In this document: piece by piece, positions 12,757 to 25,099 of the stretch
Layout: every line of letters starts with the position of its first letter
How positions within the stretch are numbered: the stretch's first letter is position 1
NCBI GenBank assembly: GCA_013399015.1
Contig: VWZX01002271.1
Location: 124,001-188,000 of the forward strand
DNA length: 64,000 bases
Origin: Galbula dea
Taxonomy: Eukaryota; Chordata; Aves; Piciformes; Galbulidae
Direction of reading: 5' to 3'
Position numbers and translations under genes: made by a program
The notes under the pieces: model-generated
What the model was told of the DNA's origin: nothing
Database searches by the model: none
Seen by the model: the letters and a program-made list of their open reading frames with translations, nothing else

Positions 12757-13158
12757 CTGAGAGAGTTGGGGTTGTTCAGCCTGGAGAAGAGAAGGCTCCA
12801 GGGAGCCCTTACTGCAGCCTTTCAGGACTTAAAGGGGCCTAGAAAAAACATGGGGACAGACTTTTTAATAGGATCTGCTGTAACAGAACAAGGGTGATGG
12901 TTTTAAAATAAAGAGGGAGGTTTGAACTAGATAGAAGGAAGGAATTATTTACATTGAGGGTGGTGAGAGCCTGTCTCAGGCTGCCCAGAGAGGTGGGAGA
13001 TGTCGCATCCCTGGAACCATTCCATGTCAGGTTGGTTGGGGCTGTAAGCAACCTGATCTAATTACAGGTGTCCCTACTCACAGCAGGGGCTTGGACTAGA
13101 TGACCTTTAAAGGTCCCTTTCCACTCTAGAAGTGAAGAAATCCTCTATGATTCTATAT
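12757..13158 (+). mobile_element. CR1 LINE, 3' fragment abutting an inverted CR1 stub
   Basis: Starts at TGAGAGAGTTGGGGTTGTTC with no gap after the minus-strand stub. It continues through CAGGCTGCCCAGAGAGGTGG and GGACTAGATGACCTTTAAAG to CTATGATTCTATATTC. It belongs to the GAGAGGTGGGAGATG subfamily, also seen inverted at 36480, 44799, 49212 and 59464. Confidence 0.93.
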
Positions 13159-13201
13159 TCCTGTTACAAATCAGTATCACTTCCCTAACCCCACTGGGCT
13201 T

Positions 13202-13252
13202 CTAGATGATCTTGAGGGTCCTTTCCAACCATAATGGTTCTGTGTGATTCTG
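13202..13252 (+). mobile_element. CR1 LINE, short 3' tail
   Basis: CTAGATGATCTTGAGGGTCC, then a CCAACC block and ATGGTTCTGTGTGATTCTG, about 50 bp. The tail wording equals that of the copy ending at 11829, so it is probably a heavily 5'-truncated relative. It sits 43 bp after the previous CR1. Confidence 0.85.
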
Positions 13253-13954
13253 TGTGTGATTCCTTCCTTCTCCCCAGGCCTCCTTTCACACCTGGTTGGG
13301 AGCTGTAAGCTTCCTTCAGCCTCCAGCATTCCCATTTACATCAGACCAAGCTCTGTCATCCCAATTGAACTTCCCCAAAGTGCCATCTGTTTGATGCTTG
13401 TTCTGAGCACAACCCTCTCTTGCTTAGCTCTGCAAAGGCTCCCAGCCAAAGATGATGACTCTTTGCCACCCACAGCTGAGTCCATCCATTGCCACTCTTT
13501 ACTGGAAAGAGCCACTCATTCATCTGAGCATTTTGCTTAGCCTTCATGACCTCATTAGCACATCCCACTGATTAATTGTGCTCTACCAAATAATCATCTG
13601 CCAACATGCACAGGGTAGGGGAAGAAATAGGGTGGGTTTTTGTTAGGGCTCCCAGCTGAGAGAGCAATACAGCATGAGGGGAGTCATTCATCAGGTGAGA
13701 GAAACACAGACAAAGGAGGGAAGGAACCAGGTGATCATTTATTTATAGATCCCTGCAGAAACACTGAAGTTAGCAAATATACCATCTGTTAAATAGTTGT
13801 ACTATGCCTGAGTGCATATTAGCAGTCTAAATGGGTGCCAAACACCTGAGCTTAGCAGTCTTCTTTGCTACTCTTCTTGACAAGCAACATTTATACTTTA
13901 CTAGATTATGTCATGTTATGTTATAAAGCTGTACTAGGTAAGGTTTGAGGGAGG

Positions 13955-14134
13955 TTTCTCCTCCTCTATGCTGCCCTAATGAAGTTACATGTGGACTTCT
14001 GGGTCCAGTTGTGGACTCCCCACTTCAAGAAAGACAAGGAACTCCTGGAGAGAGTCCACTGCAGTCTAGGAAGATGCTGAGGGCACTGGAGCATCTCTGG
14101 CAGGAGGAAAGGCTGAGAGCCCTGAGGCTGCTTA
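13955..14134 (+). mobile_element. CR1 LINE of a distinct subfamily, internal fragment
   Basis: Matches the reverse complement of 29375-29545: CTCCCCACTTCAAGAAAGAC, GAACTCCTGGAGAGAGTCCA, AAGATGCTGAGGGCACTGGA and GGCAGGAGGAAAGGCTGAGA. It ends at GGCTGCTTA without the 3' tail. Confidence 0.88.
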
Positions 14135-16222
14135 TCTTGATTTGGGTTTTGTTTTTTCCCCCTTTCACTCCTTTGCCTCCTAAGTGAGATTTTGTTCTCA
14201 GCCAAAAAAAGTTTGGCTTGATGTACCATAAACTCCCTCCATCTTGTCCATACTGCCCAAGAGTTGGGTTTTTACTTTTTAACTCCATTTTTGCATAGAA
14301 ACTGCACAATTTCCAGGGGATTAACACCTCAAGGAAAGTGACAGGAAAGGGAAACTGTGACCATTTTTGTTGTCAGTGCCTGAATCCTAGAAGATCTGAG
14401 TCTTCTGCAGCTTTCAGGTCCCACTCCCCACCTTCTTCTTTAACAAAATATAGAGGAAAATTCAAGGTGATGTTTTTCCACCCAAAGCTGGTCCTTTTTC
14501 CCAGAGCACAAAGTCTCAGGTCAGCCAACTCAAGCAAATTCCCACCTAATGCCTTCACACTTTTTCACACAAATATTTTGTGCTAGCCTTTTCCTTTTCA
14601 GAAAACACTTAGCCCACAAGAAAGAAAACCAAGGAAGTAGTTGATAAATATCTCTTCAGAATGATTTTTCCAAAATGAGTCTATAAATCCACACACATTG
14701 GACCAGTAAGCACCATCTAAGTATACTCCAAACTCTAGTCAGTCATGTTATGACCATAGCCTGTTTTCCAACTAAAAAATAGGGTTGTTTTTTTTTGCCT
14801 TTCTTCTCTTTTTTATCCCTCTGGACTATCCAGACTGCAAGGCAGATATCTAGCCAGCAGGCAATTAAAAGAACATCAGAGTTTAAAAGACTTTCCCAGT
14901 ATATTGACAGGTACCATCTATTGTGGCCCCATGTGACAGCATGAGGAGGTGCCACAGCTGCCTAATTCAATTCAGTCACCTCTGAGTAGACAATGTCTTC
15001 ATAGGAGACCAATATACAGGAGATGAAGTGGAGGAAAAGAAAAATTAACTGTGTAAAGTTCAACTGAGGGGGAGAAAATTGATATATTGACATAAATTGC
15101 TGAGCCTGTAGAGGTAGTAATCATTATGGCTTTGACCAACGAGAGCTGTTCCTCTATTGAGCTCTGGATCAGGTAGTTGTTCAGCTGCTGAAAAATGGAA
15201 CAATTGTTTGAAACAAGAATCTGCAGCAAGGTAAATAAAAGAAGCTTAAGGCAAGCAGTATACCATGCTAGGGTATAAGGAGTTTTAAGGGGAAGCTGAT
15301 ATTATTTGTTATACTCAACCATATTCTGAATGTCTTTCAAGCAATCATTTTCCAAAGCACTCTGCCAAAAGGAGTGAATCTTCTCATTAAGAAGAGAACT
15401 GGATCAAAAACATAATCAGTTTTTAAAGTATTTTTCTATTGTGTCATGCTTTGTATTTAAATTAAAGGCAATAAGATGGAGAGTACTTCCACATCAGTGA
15501 AATGTGAGAGAGCAGAGGAGATTGAGTGGGGTCTTACAGTCTGCAAAAGAATTAATCATTAATAGCCATAAAATCACCTATCTGAGATAGGCATGGACAT
15601 GTTTATACAGGAGATTTCCCTAAACCATCCCATGATTTCCTACTGAAAGCATCCTCTTTCTCCCCTTCAAAACCCAGTGCTAGAGTTTGTTAGAGTCAAT
15701 TAAACCAGAGCCACTTCCTTCAGCCAGCTTTAGGGCAGAGTGGACTCATTAAGAATATAAGATACTTTAATCATCATTTAAACACCTCCTCTGTGGGAGT
15801 CCTGATGATGTTTCATTATCACTTGTATATATAGAAATCACACCTGCTTTTTCTTCCTGGAAAAAAGGAAACAACACAAAAGGAGGAGGTTTTTTTCCTA
15901 CTCATGTAGATTAAGAGTCTAGTAAGTTCAAGAAATGATACTAGAAAGTGTCATGGACTAACACACTAGGAGTTGTAAATACAAACTCACAGGGCTGGAT
16001 TATAACACCTTTATGAATATCTCATGACAGCCAAAGGACCAGACACTAGGTTGGATGAGCTATTTTCCTACAGAGTGAGGCAATTCACATCCTGAGACTG
16101 TATTCTGCTGTTAAATACATGATTATACTCTTGATTTACATGAGCATTACATAGCTTGGGGTACACTTAGGAGCAAGTCTAACAGACAATAACTGGGTCT
16201 TGTTTTCTCCTCCTCTCTCAAG

Positions 16223-16318
16223 ATCTTGAGAACTTTGAAACAAGAACAAGAAGTACAGTGTCAGTCAGAGAAGGACAAGGAGTGGTTCTGCTCTGTGGTC
16301 CTCCACCACATCATGGAG
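16223..16318 (+). CDS. CNTN6: CNTN6 coding exon: Ig1/Ig2 linker and first half of Ig2
   Basis: This 96-nt exon opens in phase 1 (the first two bases finish a codon, probably Tyr) and reads LENFETRTRSTVSVREGQG, then VVLLCGPPPHHG, ending with one base of a Gly codon. It corresponds to the contactin linker after Ig1 and the A to B strands of Ig2; the Cys in VVLLCG is the first Ig2 disulfide cysteine. The acceptor is a pyrimidine run ending in CAAG, weaker than the usual CAG; the donor is GTAAGA. The frame continues exactly into the next exon at 26755, giving HHGGLSYTW across the junction. The stretch is too short to appear as a long ORF, and an overlapping frame (16226-16408) is a shadow. The conserved STVSVREGQGVVLLCGPPP wording makes the assignment firm. 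Confidence 0.93.
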
Positions 16319-18268
16319 GTAAGAGGATTAGATCTGCATCATGTGCATCCTGATCATCAGCTGCTATCACTCAGGAGAAGCAGCCTATGCAGCTCCCTGC
16401 CTGATTAGCACCAGAATGTATTTGTGCATGAAGTCTATGGGTCTACAACAAATTGGGGGGGCCTTTTGTATCATTTCCTAGTTACTGAGGGACCAGACTT
16501 TGTCCTCATTTCTGGGTGTGACTCACACAGAGAAAGGATGAAGGTCTAACAGACTGGCTCCTGACATAGCCATTTATCTCTGCTCTTTTGTCCACATGGA
16601 ATGGCAGAAGAGCAATCATTAGCTGTCCTTTTGTACATCAAAACCACTTCAGATCTCCCTGGAATGACTGTTTTACTATTTAGTGCTTGCCACTTCAATG
16701 CTATAATTTGAATCTTGCATTTTACATGTTAGATGGGTCATGAAAATTTGTCTTCTGCTCTTGAACACCTGATTCTCTCCTTCCTGAGAATCATAAGTCA
16801 ATAGAAAAAGTTAGCCTGGAAAGGACTTCTGGAGAGGTAAACTCCCTGATTTAGGAGGCTTTATTAGATCATGTTGCTTGATAGTTATCAATGCTGCAGG
16901 TGAAAAGTGAAAAGGAGCTTCCTGGGGAATTGTTTTGAGGCTGCCTTGCAGCTGCTGCCATTGCCTACTACTGCTTCTTAACCACAAGGCTGTTCTTCAG
17001 GTCTTCCTTTCTGGAAGAGGTAAAGTTCAATGACATGCAACAAGCCAGTAATGCATTTAGCATGAAGTTTCAGACTCTTCATCTAAGACAACCCCAAGCT
17101 TGGGGTGCAATTTGCCTTTTCTCCCTTTTTGTGGGTGTCTTACCACCTCCAATTTCAGAGTTTGCAGATACAGAGGCTTGAACATGTATGGACACTGCTG
17201 CTGTCATTTCAGTTGACCACTATCTGTGCCTACCAGAAGCAAGAAGCTCTTGAGTGGTCTTTTGAGACTTCAACCCCCCTCCTAACATTAACTCTTCCAA
17301 ATTTGGAGTCCTACACCCAGAAGTCTCCTCCAGGGGTGTTAGACCCCATTATCAACACTGTCTCAGGTCTTTTGAAGTCTGGAGGAAGAATGGTGTCCTA
17401 ACATAGCTAGCTGAAGAGGGGTGGACATTTTACCCTGGAAGACCAAATGTATACCAAGAAAAGAGAAATACCAATAGTACAGTTACTAAATTGTCTTGTT
17501 CTAGACTGAAAGAACCAGTAGTTAGATGACTCACATCCTGCTTTTGGCAGGAGACCATAGGACCAGCAGACTTTTGTGTGCTAGAACCAATGTTCTGCTC
17601 TCAGCAATGTTTCCTCAATCCTTCTTAAAGTAGAGCTCTGAGACAAATCCCCAGGAGAAGGTAAATAGTGATCTACAAAGAGGATGCAGTATTTCAGAGA
17701 TGCAGAGAAACCCATCCATCAATTTAAAGCCCTCAAGTCTTGAACAGAGAGGAAATGTCAGTTCACTTTGTGTTTACAGCCAGATGAAAGAAGCATATAA
17801 TGAAGGAGATGAAGTGAAACCTGGTCCTTCAGGGCAAAAAAGGCTTGAGAGACTTCCTGAAATGTATCAGTGGGACAGACAGAAAGACAACACATCCATC
17901 CTTATGTCAGGAAGCTATATATTTTTCCTCTTGCTATAGGGGAAAATTACAATTTGACAAATAGGAATGACTACAAGAAAACATTCAGGACAAATAAATA
18001 GTTAACAAGTGAGTTCACCCCAGATTAATTGAACTGACACAATGGCATCCATAAAGAAAGCCTTTGCCACAGTGTTCCTCAAGCTGGAGATGTGAGCTGT
18101 TGACCAACAGGCCTGAAAAATACATTATCTGAAATAACAAGTCTCTAGAGAGCAGGAAACTGAGTTTTGTCATCCATACCCACTGTATTTAGGAGCCAAA
18201 ATGATATGCCATGGGGATGAAGTGGATGGTGTGAACTATCAGAAGTTGTACAGTAGCTCAGGAGGTTG

Positions 18269-18345
18269 TTCTTATTTAAAGGGATGTTTAAAAGGATTGT
18301 ATATTCTATTTTTCTTATTTAAAGGGATGGTATATAGTCTATTTT
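18269..18345 (+). repeat. Imperfect local duplication
   Basis: TTCTTATTTAAAGGGATG occurs at about 18269 and again at about 18312, each followed by a TGTATATTCTATTTT / GGTATATAGTCTATTTT continuation. The first copy has an extra TTTAAAAGGATT. It looks like a tandem duplication with a small indel. Confidence 0.75.
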
Positions 18346-21300
18346 CAACTGAAACCCTTAACTCTGCCTTACACTAGTGACAGGAGAAAAGATAACTGCC
18401 CTTGCTTACAGCTTCCATGACAAGTGCTCTGTACAATCCTTTAAACAGGAATTAGAAAGCCAGACCATTCCAGCAGGAAAAGAGTTGTTTTTCCTGTGAT
18501 GTTAACAGGAATAGGACAGCACAAGCTGTAGGATGTGTCCTATACACCTGGAAATAAAGTTGTTCTTAGAAATCCCTATCCAGCTTAGAATATACAGAGT
18601 ATATACAACCTACAACCAATGCAGGTTTTTTTTTGCTCCTGTGAGCACTTACAGAGAAAGGGAGGTGAAAACACTGACTAAGCTCTTGGAAAGAAATTAC
18701 CCATATCATGGAAAAGACACCCAAGGGAGCTAGAGCAGATGGCTACAGCCCTTCAGGCACTCCTTCCCATAGAGCAGCTGCTGCTGCTGCTTTCCCCAGG
18801 ATGTCACTTCACAGACCTGGCCCTGCCCATGCATTACAGAGAGGAAAGAAGAGCATGGTTCTGATATTGCTGGCTTTGGCTCCCTTTGACTTGAAGGAAG
18901 ACAGGCTCTGTACAGCACTTGTTTGAAGCAGCTATCATTAGTAGAGTTATTCTGGAACAGGAGGCACTAGGCAAAGCCTCCTGCCTTCCTGCTAACCTAA
19001 GTCTGTCTGCTTCTTCTAGCAAGACAAGAGACAGAAGGGCAAGGACCTGATGAAGCAAGGAGGTTCTGCTAATTGAAGTTTCTTCCCATATAACATCAAG
19101 AAGTAGGAAGAGGTAGCTAGAAGGAGAGCTCAAGAAATATTTCTATTCTCTACAATATCTAGAGGTTTCACTTCCCTTGCTGCATTCCAGTAGAGACACC
19201 ACATGGCAAAATTTATCTTGCCCTGGATCACAGACTGTCTCAAGTTAAGCTTTCTGCTAGGTCCACAGGGAAACAAGCTCTACAGAGACAATTGGGCCAT
19301 TTAGCTCTTCATCATATGCTGCAAATACTAACCCACAGCCAAAAAATTCTGAAATATTTTAAAGGCCTGAGTTTAACCAAACTTGATTTTCCAATATACT
19401 TCAGAAGGAAAACTGTACTACTCCTGCTTTGTGTACATGCTCCTTACCTCAGACTCCCCCAGTAATCCATTTTTGCTTATATAAGAGAAACAAGTGATTT
19501 CATTTTAATAGAGAATATATCATGCAGCTATATAATAAAAAGTAAAAGCACAGAAGGCTTGGCCCAAAAGGTTTCATATCAGCTTTAAACCCTAAATCAG
19601 CTCTCAAGGAATAAAACCCTTGCAGTTACATTAAAGCTATTTAAAATACCACCAAAAGAGAACTTTTTCTTGTTATGAACAAAGATGACCCCTTTCAGTA
19701 AAGATGAAACATAAGAATAAAGGTAAAACAACTCACCTTTTAAAAGCATCACTTAGATCAAGCCAGACCTTTAAAAACTTCTACAGTTAACAAACAAAAG
19801 CAAACCCCAACAACCTATAACTGCTTTTTAAAATGAAAAGCAAAACTACTCAGTGTTACCTGACCCAGCCTAAACCCTCCTTTACTTTCCTCCAGCCCCT
19901 CCTTGCCTATTTATGCACCATCTACTCTCTGGCCTCAGCTGTTGTTATTTATGAGGCTCATTAACACACCTTAGAAAGTTCAGCCTCTGACTTTCTTCTG
20001 CTTGTTAGTGAGGCTCTAGAGTGCAAGGGTGGGAAGGGAAGCTGTAGCTCTTGCTCTGAGTTGGCTCTTTTTTCTAATTCAAGATCTTTAGGTCAGCTGT
20101 TTTTTTTTTTTCTCTCCTCCTATGCAGTTAACATATAACATTATTTTATTATTTAAAGGAAAAAAAAATGATTTATGTAGAATTAGGAAGCAGAGAAAAT
20201 GATGTAGGTAGAAAGTTGAAAGGAGCCTTTATTTCTGTAGCTGTATATGAGCTTGACCTGACTGATTAAGAAGCTGTTGCCTACTGGTGCTGCTTGACAC
20301 AAGGCTGTGGGGTGGACTGTTCCTTTATTTTCTTAGAAGTACAGCCTGATCCAAAGCCTGTTTCCTTCAAGCTGGCTCCCTGCAGAGCTTTAAGGAAGTT
20401 GCTAATCTTGTTAGGAGCAGCAGGCTCACTTGTGCATTTGCATTTCCTTGTGCACAAAAGCTGCTAGGGTGCTGAGTCTGTAGGCTTTTCTCTGTGCTGA
20501 CATTACTCCACCAAGGCTACATTAATAAATAAAGGGAATTTGAAGAAGCAGGAGCCCTGTGGAGCTGCTTTCCAAGTTCTCAGCATGTGGGATGGGGAAT
20601 ATGCCCACCCAGCAGAAGGGTGGGGAAGGAGGTGCAGGTGAGAGGAGGGTGTAGGAAACTGGGTGTGTGGAGAGGCTGAGATGAGCAGTGCTGCCTTTTA
20701 TGTCAAAGGGCCTGTGCCTTGTGCCTCAGGTTGTGTCTGCATTCTCTATTAAGCAGTCTACTTGATAAAATGCATAATCTTAAAGTGAAGGTTTGAAGTG
20801 TATCTTCCTTTATAAAGCTTAGAGTTTAGAGTCCCTATTTCTCTCTGCTCCTATGAATCTTTAATCCTTTCCTGGCTGAGGGGGGGGAGTGTCTCTTCCC
20901 TCAGACCAGCCTGTAGCTGTTCTCCTGCAGAACCAGCAGTATTGATTTGAATTTGCTTGGGCTGAGGGAAAGCACTGAAATGTTGGATTCCCTAGACTAG
21001 CATATCAGGAGTGATTATCAGCTGCTCTTCTTCCTTCTCAGCTGTGCTCTGAAAGGAAGAGCTCAGGGCTGACAGGAGTAGGCAATGCTCTCCTGCTTGG
21101 CCAAGCTCAGGACTTGCCCAGCAGGCAATGCATGGCTGGAAAAGTGAGGTCCTCTGGGGTGAGAAGGGAGAGTGACACTGCCTTGGATTAAAAAGCCACC
21201 ACCCAAACACATCCTAGGATTGCAGCACTAATAAAATAAATAGCTTATGCTCTGGCATATGCATAATGAAGTCAGTGTTGCTGTAATGATCCTTCCACTG

Positions 21301-22232
21301 ACATGTAGCCCCTTTGAAGTGAAGGCAGTTCTGTGCCCTCCAAGACATCTCAGAGAATCAATAACAGCATTGGGATCCCTGTCTTTGGGCAGCAAATAGC
21401 ATTCTTCAGTGCTCAGCTATGTTAATTTGTGCTGAGACCCATCAGCTGTCCAAGTGAAAAGGAGCAGTCCTGGGATATTTCTTATGCCATAGCTAGGCAG
21501 AAGGAAAAAAGGAATTAATTGCCTGAAGGTGATTAGTGTTTTCAAAGCTTGTCTTAGAAAACACCTTGACAGCAAGGTGTTAAATTGAAAAAAATATGGG
21601 TATTATTTTATTATTAGATTTTCTGAACTAAATCCTGAAAGTTTCATAGTGCTCTGAATTCTATATTGTCCTCATTTTTAGGTCCAGATATCAGAGAGAT
21701 TCTCTCTGGGTTTAAAGCTCTATAAAGATAGGAGAATTTTTTTTTGCAACCTAGGGATAAATCATAGTTTCTCCCTGTCTTTGGAACAAGTTCAACTTTT
21801 ATTGTAACAGTTTCCTTCAAAAGTTTATGGGGGGGGAAAAAAACCCAAACCCACCACTATCTGGGACCAAATTCTGCTTCTTTCATCTATATCTAAAGCA
21901 CCACTGATTAAGGACTCACCCTGAACTTGCTCCAGCTTGTTTCTGGCCACATACAGCAGCACCCTCTGATCAGTGAGCATCTCTAGAAGGACACCAATCC
22001 CCAGCCTCTCCTCTCCCTTGTGCCCCACTATGTAGTTTGACCTCACACATTTATTTTGCTACAAGACCACCCATTAACTATAGTGAAGAGCAAAAGGGAA
22101 ATGGGGTTAATTCATCTGCTGCAAGAAAACCTCTGTTCCCCTACTTCAGGTATGTTGATTCACCTCCCACATCATCTGGAAAGTGGCTACTCCAGAGAGA
22201 AAGTTACAGCCAAAGAGGTCTATGCACAAAGG

Positions 22233-22443
22233 AACCACAGAAGCATTAAGGTTGGAAGAGACCTTTAAGATCATCAAGTCCAACTAGCAACCTAGCACCA
22301 CCCTGCCACTGAATCATGTCCCTAAGGACCACTTCCAGATGGTTTTTGAACCCCTGCAGGGATGGTGACTCCACCACTGCCCTGGGCAGCCTGGGCCAAT
22401 GCCTAACAACTCTTTCTGGGAAAAAATGTCTCCTGATATCCAA
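22233..22443 (-). mobile_element. CR1 LINE, 3' fragment (minus strand)
   Basis: Begins ACCACAGAAGCATTAAGGTT, passes TCAAGTCCAACTAGCAACC and TGGTGACTCCACCACTGCCC, and ends in TCTCCTGATATCCA. It is truncated at the block that encodes the DIRKNFF-like end of ORF2. Confidence 0.93.
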
Positions 22444-22929
22444 AGAGAATAAAATACAGAGGAAAAAAAAAGTGGTTTTGGTGCTGATAATGGCTAACAC
22501 TTATGTAAGACCTTTTATCCTGAAGCCCTTTCCTGGTAGCCTTTGGAAGTCAGTCATTCTGAGACCATGAATGGTTTGTTGAGCTGTGATCCCAGCCACT
22601 GTTTCAGAAACCCTGTGGTTACCTGGAACACAAAACAAACCAAATTGAAGTTTATTTATCCTTTCATAAAGTAGTTGGCAGCAGCAGTTTTCAAGTTGAT
22701 TTAAGCTACACTTCATTAGCAGGTTCCTATCTCTATCATTTCCTCTCTATGCTTTTACAACCTTCTGTTCAGCATTACCTTCAACCAGACACTTCCCAGC
22801 TGCTGATTTACTCATGTGAATGAATGTAACCCTAAGAGAGATATCACAGACTTTTTGCTCCTTTCTTTTGTTCATCTGATGGGTCTGCTACACATCTGAT
22901 TTAGCCAAAATGACCCAAAATGTAACACA

Positions 22930-23319
22930 GTTGGGGAAGGGTCTAGAGCACAAGTGTTGTGAGGAGCAACTGAAGGAACTGGGGTTGGTTAGCCTGGAGA
23001 AGAGGAGGCTCAGGGGAGACCTTCTTATTCTCTACAACTCCCTGAAAAGAGTTGGAACCAGTTGTGGGTTCATCTCTTCTCCCAAGGAATGAGTGATAGG
23101 ACAACAAGAAGTAGCTTCAAGTTGCACCAGGAGAGGTTCAGATTGGATATTAGGAAGAATTTCTCCACCAAGAGGTTATCAGGCACTGGCCCAGGCTGCC
23201 CAGGGCAGTGGTGGAGTCACCATCCCTGGAAGGATTCATGGGATTGTTGAGTGAATGGTTGGGCTTGATGATCTCAGAGGTCTTTTCCAATCAGAATGAT
23301 TCCATGATCCTATAATTCT
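22930..23319 (+). mobile_element. CR1 LINE, 3' fragment
   Basis: Runs from GGGGAAGGGTCTAGAGCACA through GAGGAGCAACTGAAGGAACT, GAGAAGAGGAGGCTCAGGGG and GGGCAGTGGTGGAGTCACC to ATTCCATGATCCTATAATTC. Compared with relatives, the segment between the CCATCCCTGGA block and the GGGCTTGATGATC tail is shortened. Confidence 0.93.
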
Positions 23320-24634
23320 TTCATAGCACCATGTAGATTTTCCAACCTATTAGATCTGTTTATGTCTCCTAACTTTCTAGGAAAAGATATTGTGTCATCT
23401 CCAAAGTTTGGTTTCTTTCTCTTGAGATTTCATCCAAATCCCACTGAAGTCAATTAAAATCAGGGCTTCTGCAGAGTTTAGTGGAGCTGAAGGCAAGCAT
23501 GGCCTGAGGAATGGTGCTGGTGAACCTGCAGTTAAAAGGGTGGTAGTGTTTATACCCATTATACTGGGGGGGGGGAAGGATTTCAATGCATAAAGGAGGG
23601 GCCCAGACTTGTCCCCAGTTAATGGGAAAACTCATCAAGAGGCCCTGAGGCAATGGTGGAGAACAGACAGGGAGAGAGTAACTGAAACTGCAGAAGATGA
23701 AGTCAAATGGAACCCCCTGAGAACTGAAATCAGGACAGACAAGGACTGGCTTCTTTAACTGATGAATTAATTCACAGATTGACCTCATGAAGAACATCTG
23801 TGTAGCATAAATTTGGGCTTAATAGAATTTTATTAGGATCTGCATGCTTTTATCCTACATATAGAATTTAGCTGCTTCTCCAGGTCCTACAGCAGGAATC
23901 TGGGTTTTGATTGCATGCTAGGAGATGGTTTCCATTCAGTGTCTTAGCAGGTATGGTGGTGTCCTCTTAGAGTGACTCCAGAGCTGGACTGTGGCAAGGG
24001 AACCTCCAAACTCCTTTTTCCTATTATCTCACTTTTAAAGCTACTTCCAGTTTCTCATTAGATACATTACCCTGCCATGGAAGCCTGGGCATCCAACTGT
24101 TAGGTTCAATGCACATAAGCCCAGATGTGTCTTTGGGTAGGTCTAAGGAGAACACCAAGAGTGCCAACTGTCACGAAAGGGACATCAAAGCACCAGCCCT
24201 CAAGTGGTCTCCTCTCAGAGAAGACTGCAGATCCAAGATATTTCTTCTACAGAAATCCCAAGTTTACAAGACACTGTTTACTTGAAGATATCAAGTATTT
24301 ACCCTGCAAATCCTCCTCATTTTCCTTACCGTCCCTAACTTGCACTTCAGACAGTTTCAAAATATGAGTTGAAACCAAGGTTTTACCCACACCAGTCACT
24401 CTGGTCTGTTTGCCCAACCAGACTATAGTCATCAACCTTTTTGCCTGAGACAGGGACATAGTCTTTATACAGTTTGCCTCTGGGACATGCTTCAGGTCAT
24501 AGCTACATCTCTTATGTCTAGTTGTAGCCTGATCTTCCCTGTGGCAAAACTCCCCCAACTCCAGATTTTCTTCTGTCTATAGATGCCTTAACCAGGTACC
24601 CAGCAGTACATGGGCATGCAACTGTACAAGAGAC

Positions 24635-25099
24635 ATAGAGGCACTGGAACACATCCAGAGAAGGGCAAGGAGGCTGGTGAAGGGTCTGGAGAACAAGGCT
24701 CATAAGGAGCAGCTGAGAGGTCTGGGGTTGTTTAGTCTGAGGAAGAGGAGGCTCAGAGGAGACTTCACTCTCTACAACTCCCTGAGGGGAGGTTAGAGTG
24801 AGGTGGGTGTCAGTCTCTTCTCCAGGGTTACCAGTAAGAAGACAAGAGGAATGGTTTCAAGTTGCACCAGGGGAGGTTTAGATTGGAGATCAGGAAAAAT
24901 TTCTTCCCAGAAAGAGTTGTTAGGCATTGGCCCAGGCTGCCCAGGGCAGTGGTGGAGTCACCATCCCTGCAGGGGTTCAAAAACCATCTAGATGTGGTAC
25001 TTAGGGACATGATTCAGTGGCATGGAAGTGCTAGGTTGCTGGTTGGACTTGATGATCTTAAAGGTCTCTTCCAACCTGAATGATAGTGTGAGTCTGTGA
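24635..25099 (+). mobile_element. CR1 LINE, 3' fragment
   Basis: Starts at GGCACTGGAACACATCCAGA and carries AAGGGCAAGGAGGCTGGTGA, GGAAGAGGAGGCTCAGAGGA, GAAAAATTTCTTCCCAGAAA and a GTTGGACTTGATGATCTTAA tail. It is about 465 bp, with parts of the ORF2 C-terminus still readable (RFRLEIRKNFFPERVVRHWP). Confidence 0.94.

Larger units (their letters stand above)
1..16222 (+). other. Intron or 5' flank upstream of the first visible CNTN6 exon
   Basis: No coding exon could be recognised in this 16.2 kb. The exon entered at 16223 begins in phase 1 and continues a protein, so at least the 3' part of this stretch is intron. I looked for Ig1 motifs (a tyrosine-cysteine F-strand followed by ATN, and a signal peptide) and saw none. 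Apart from CR1 fragments, a probable LTR near 5519-6030 and low-complexity tracts, it is AT-rich sequence with only chance reading frames. Confidence 0.7.

Noticed and set aside
1..16222. Search for CNTN6 signal-peptide and Ig1 exons
   Set aside because: I scanned for Ig1 F-strand, linker and signal-peptide motifs with splice sites and found nothing convincing. Absence by eye is not proof, since short exons can be missed.
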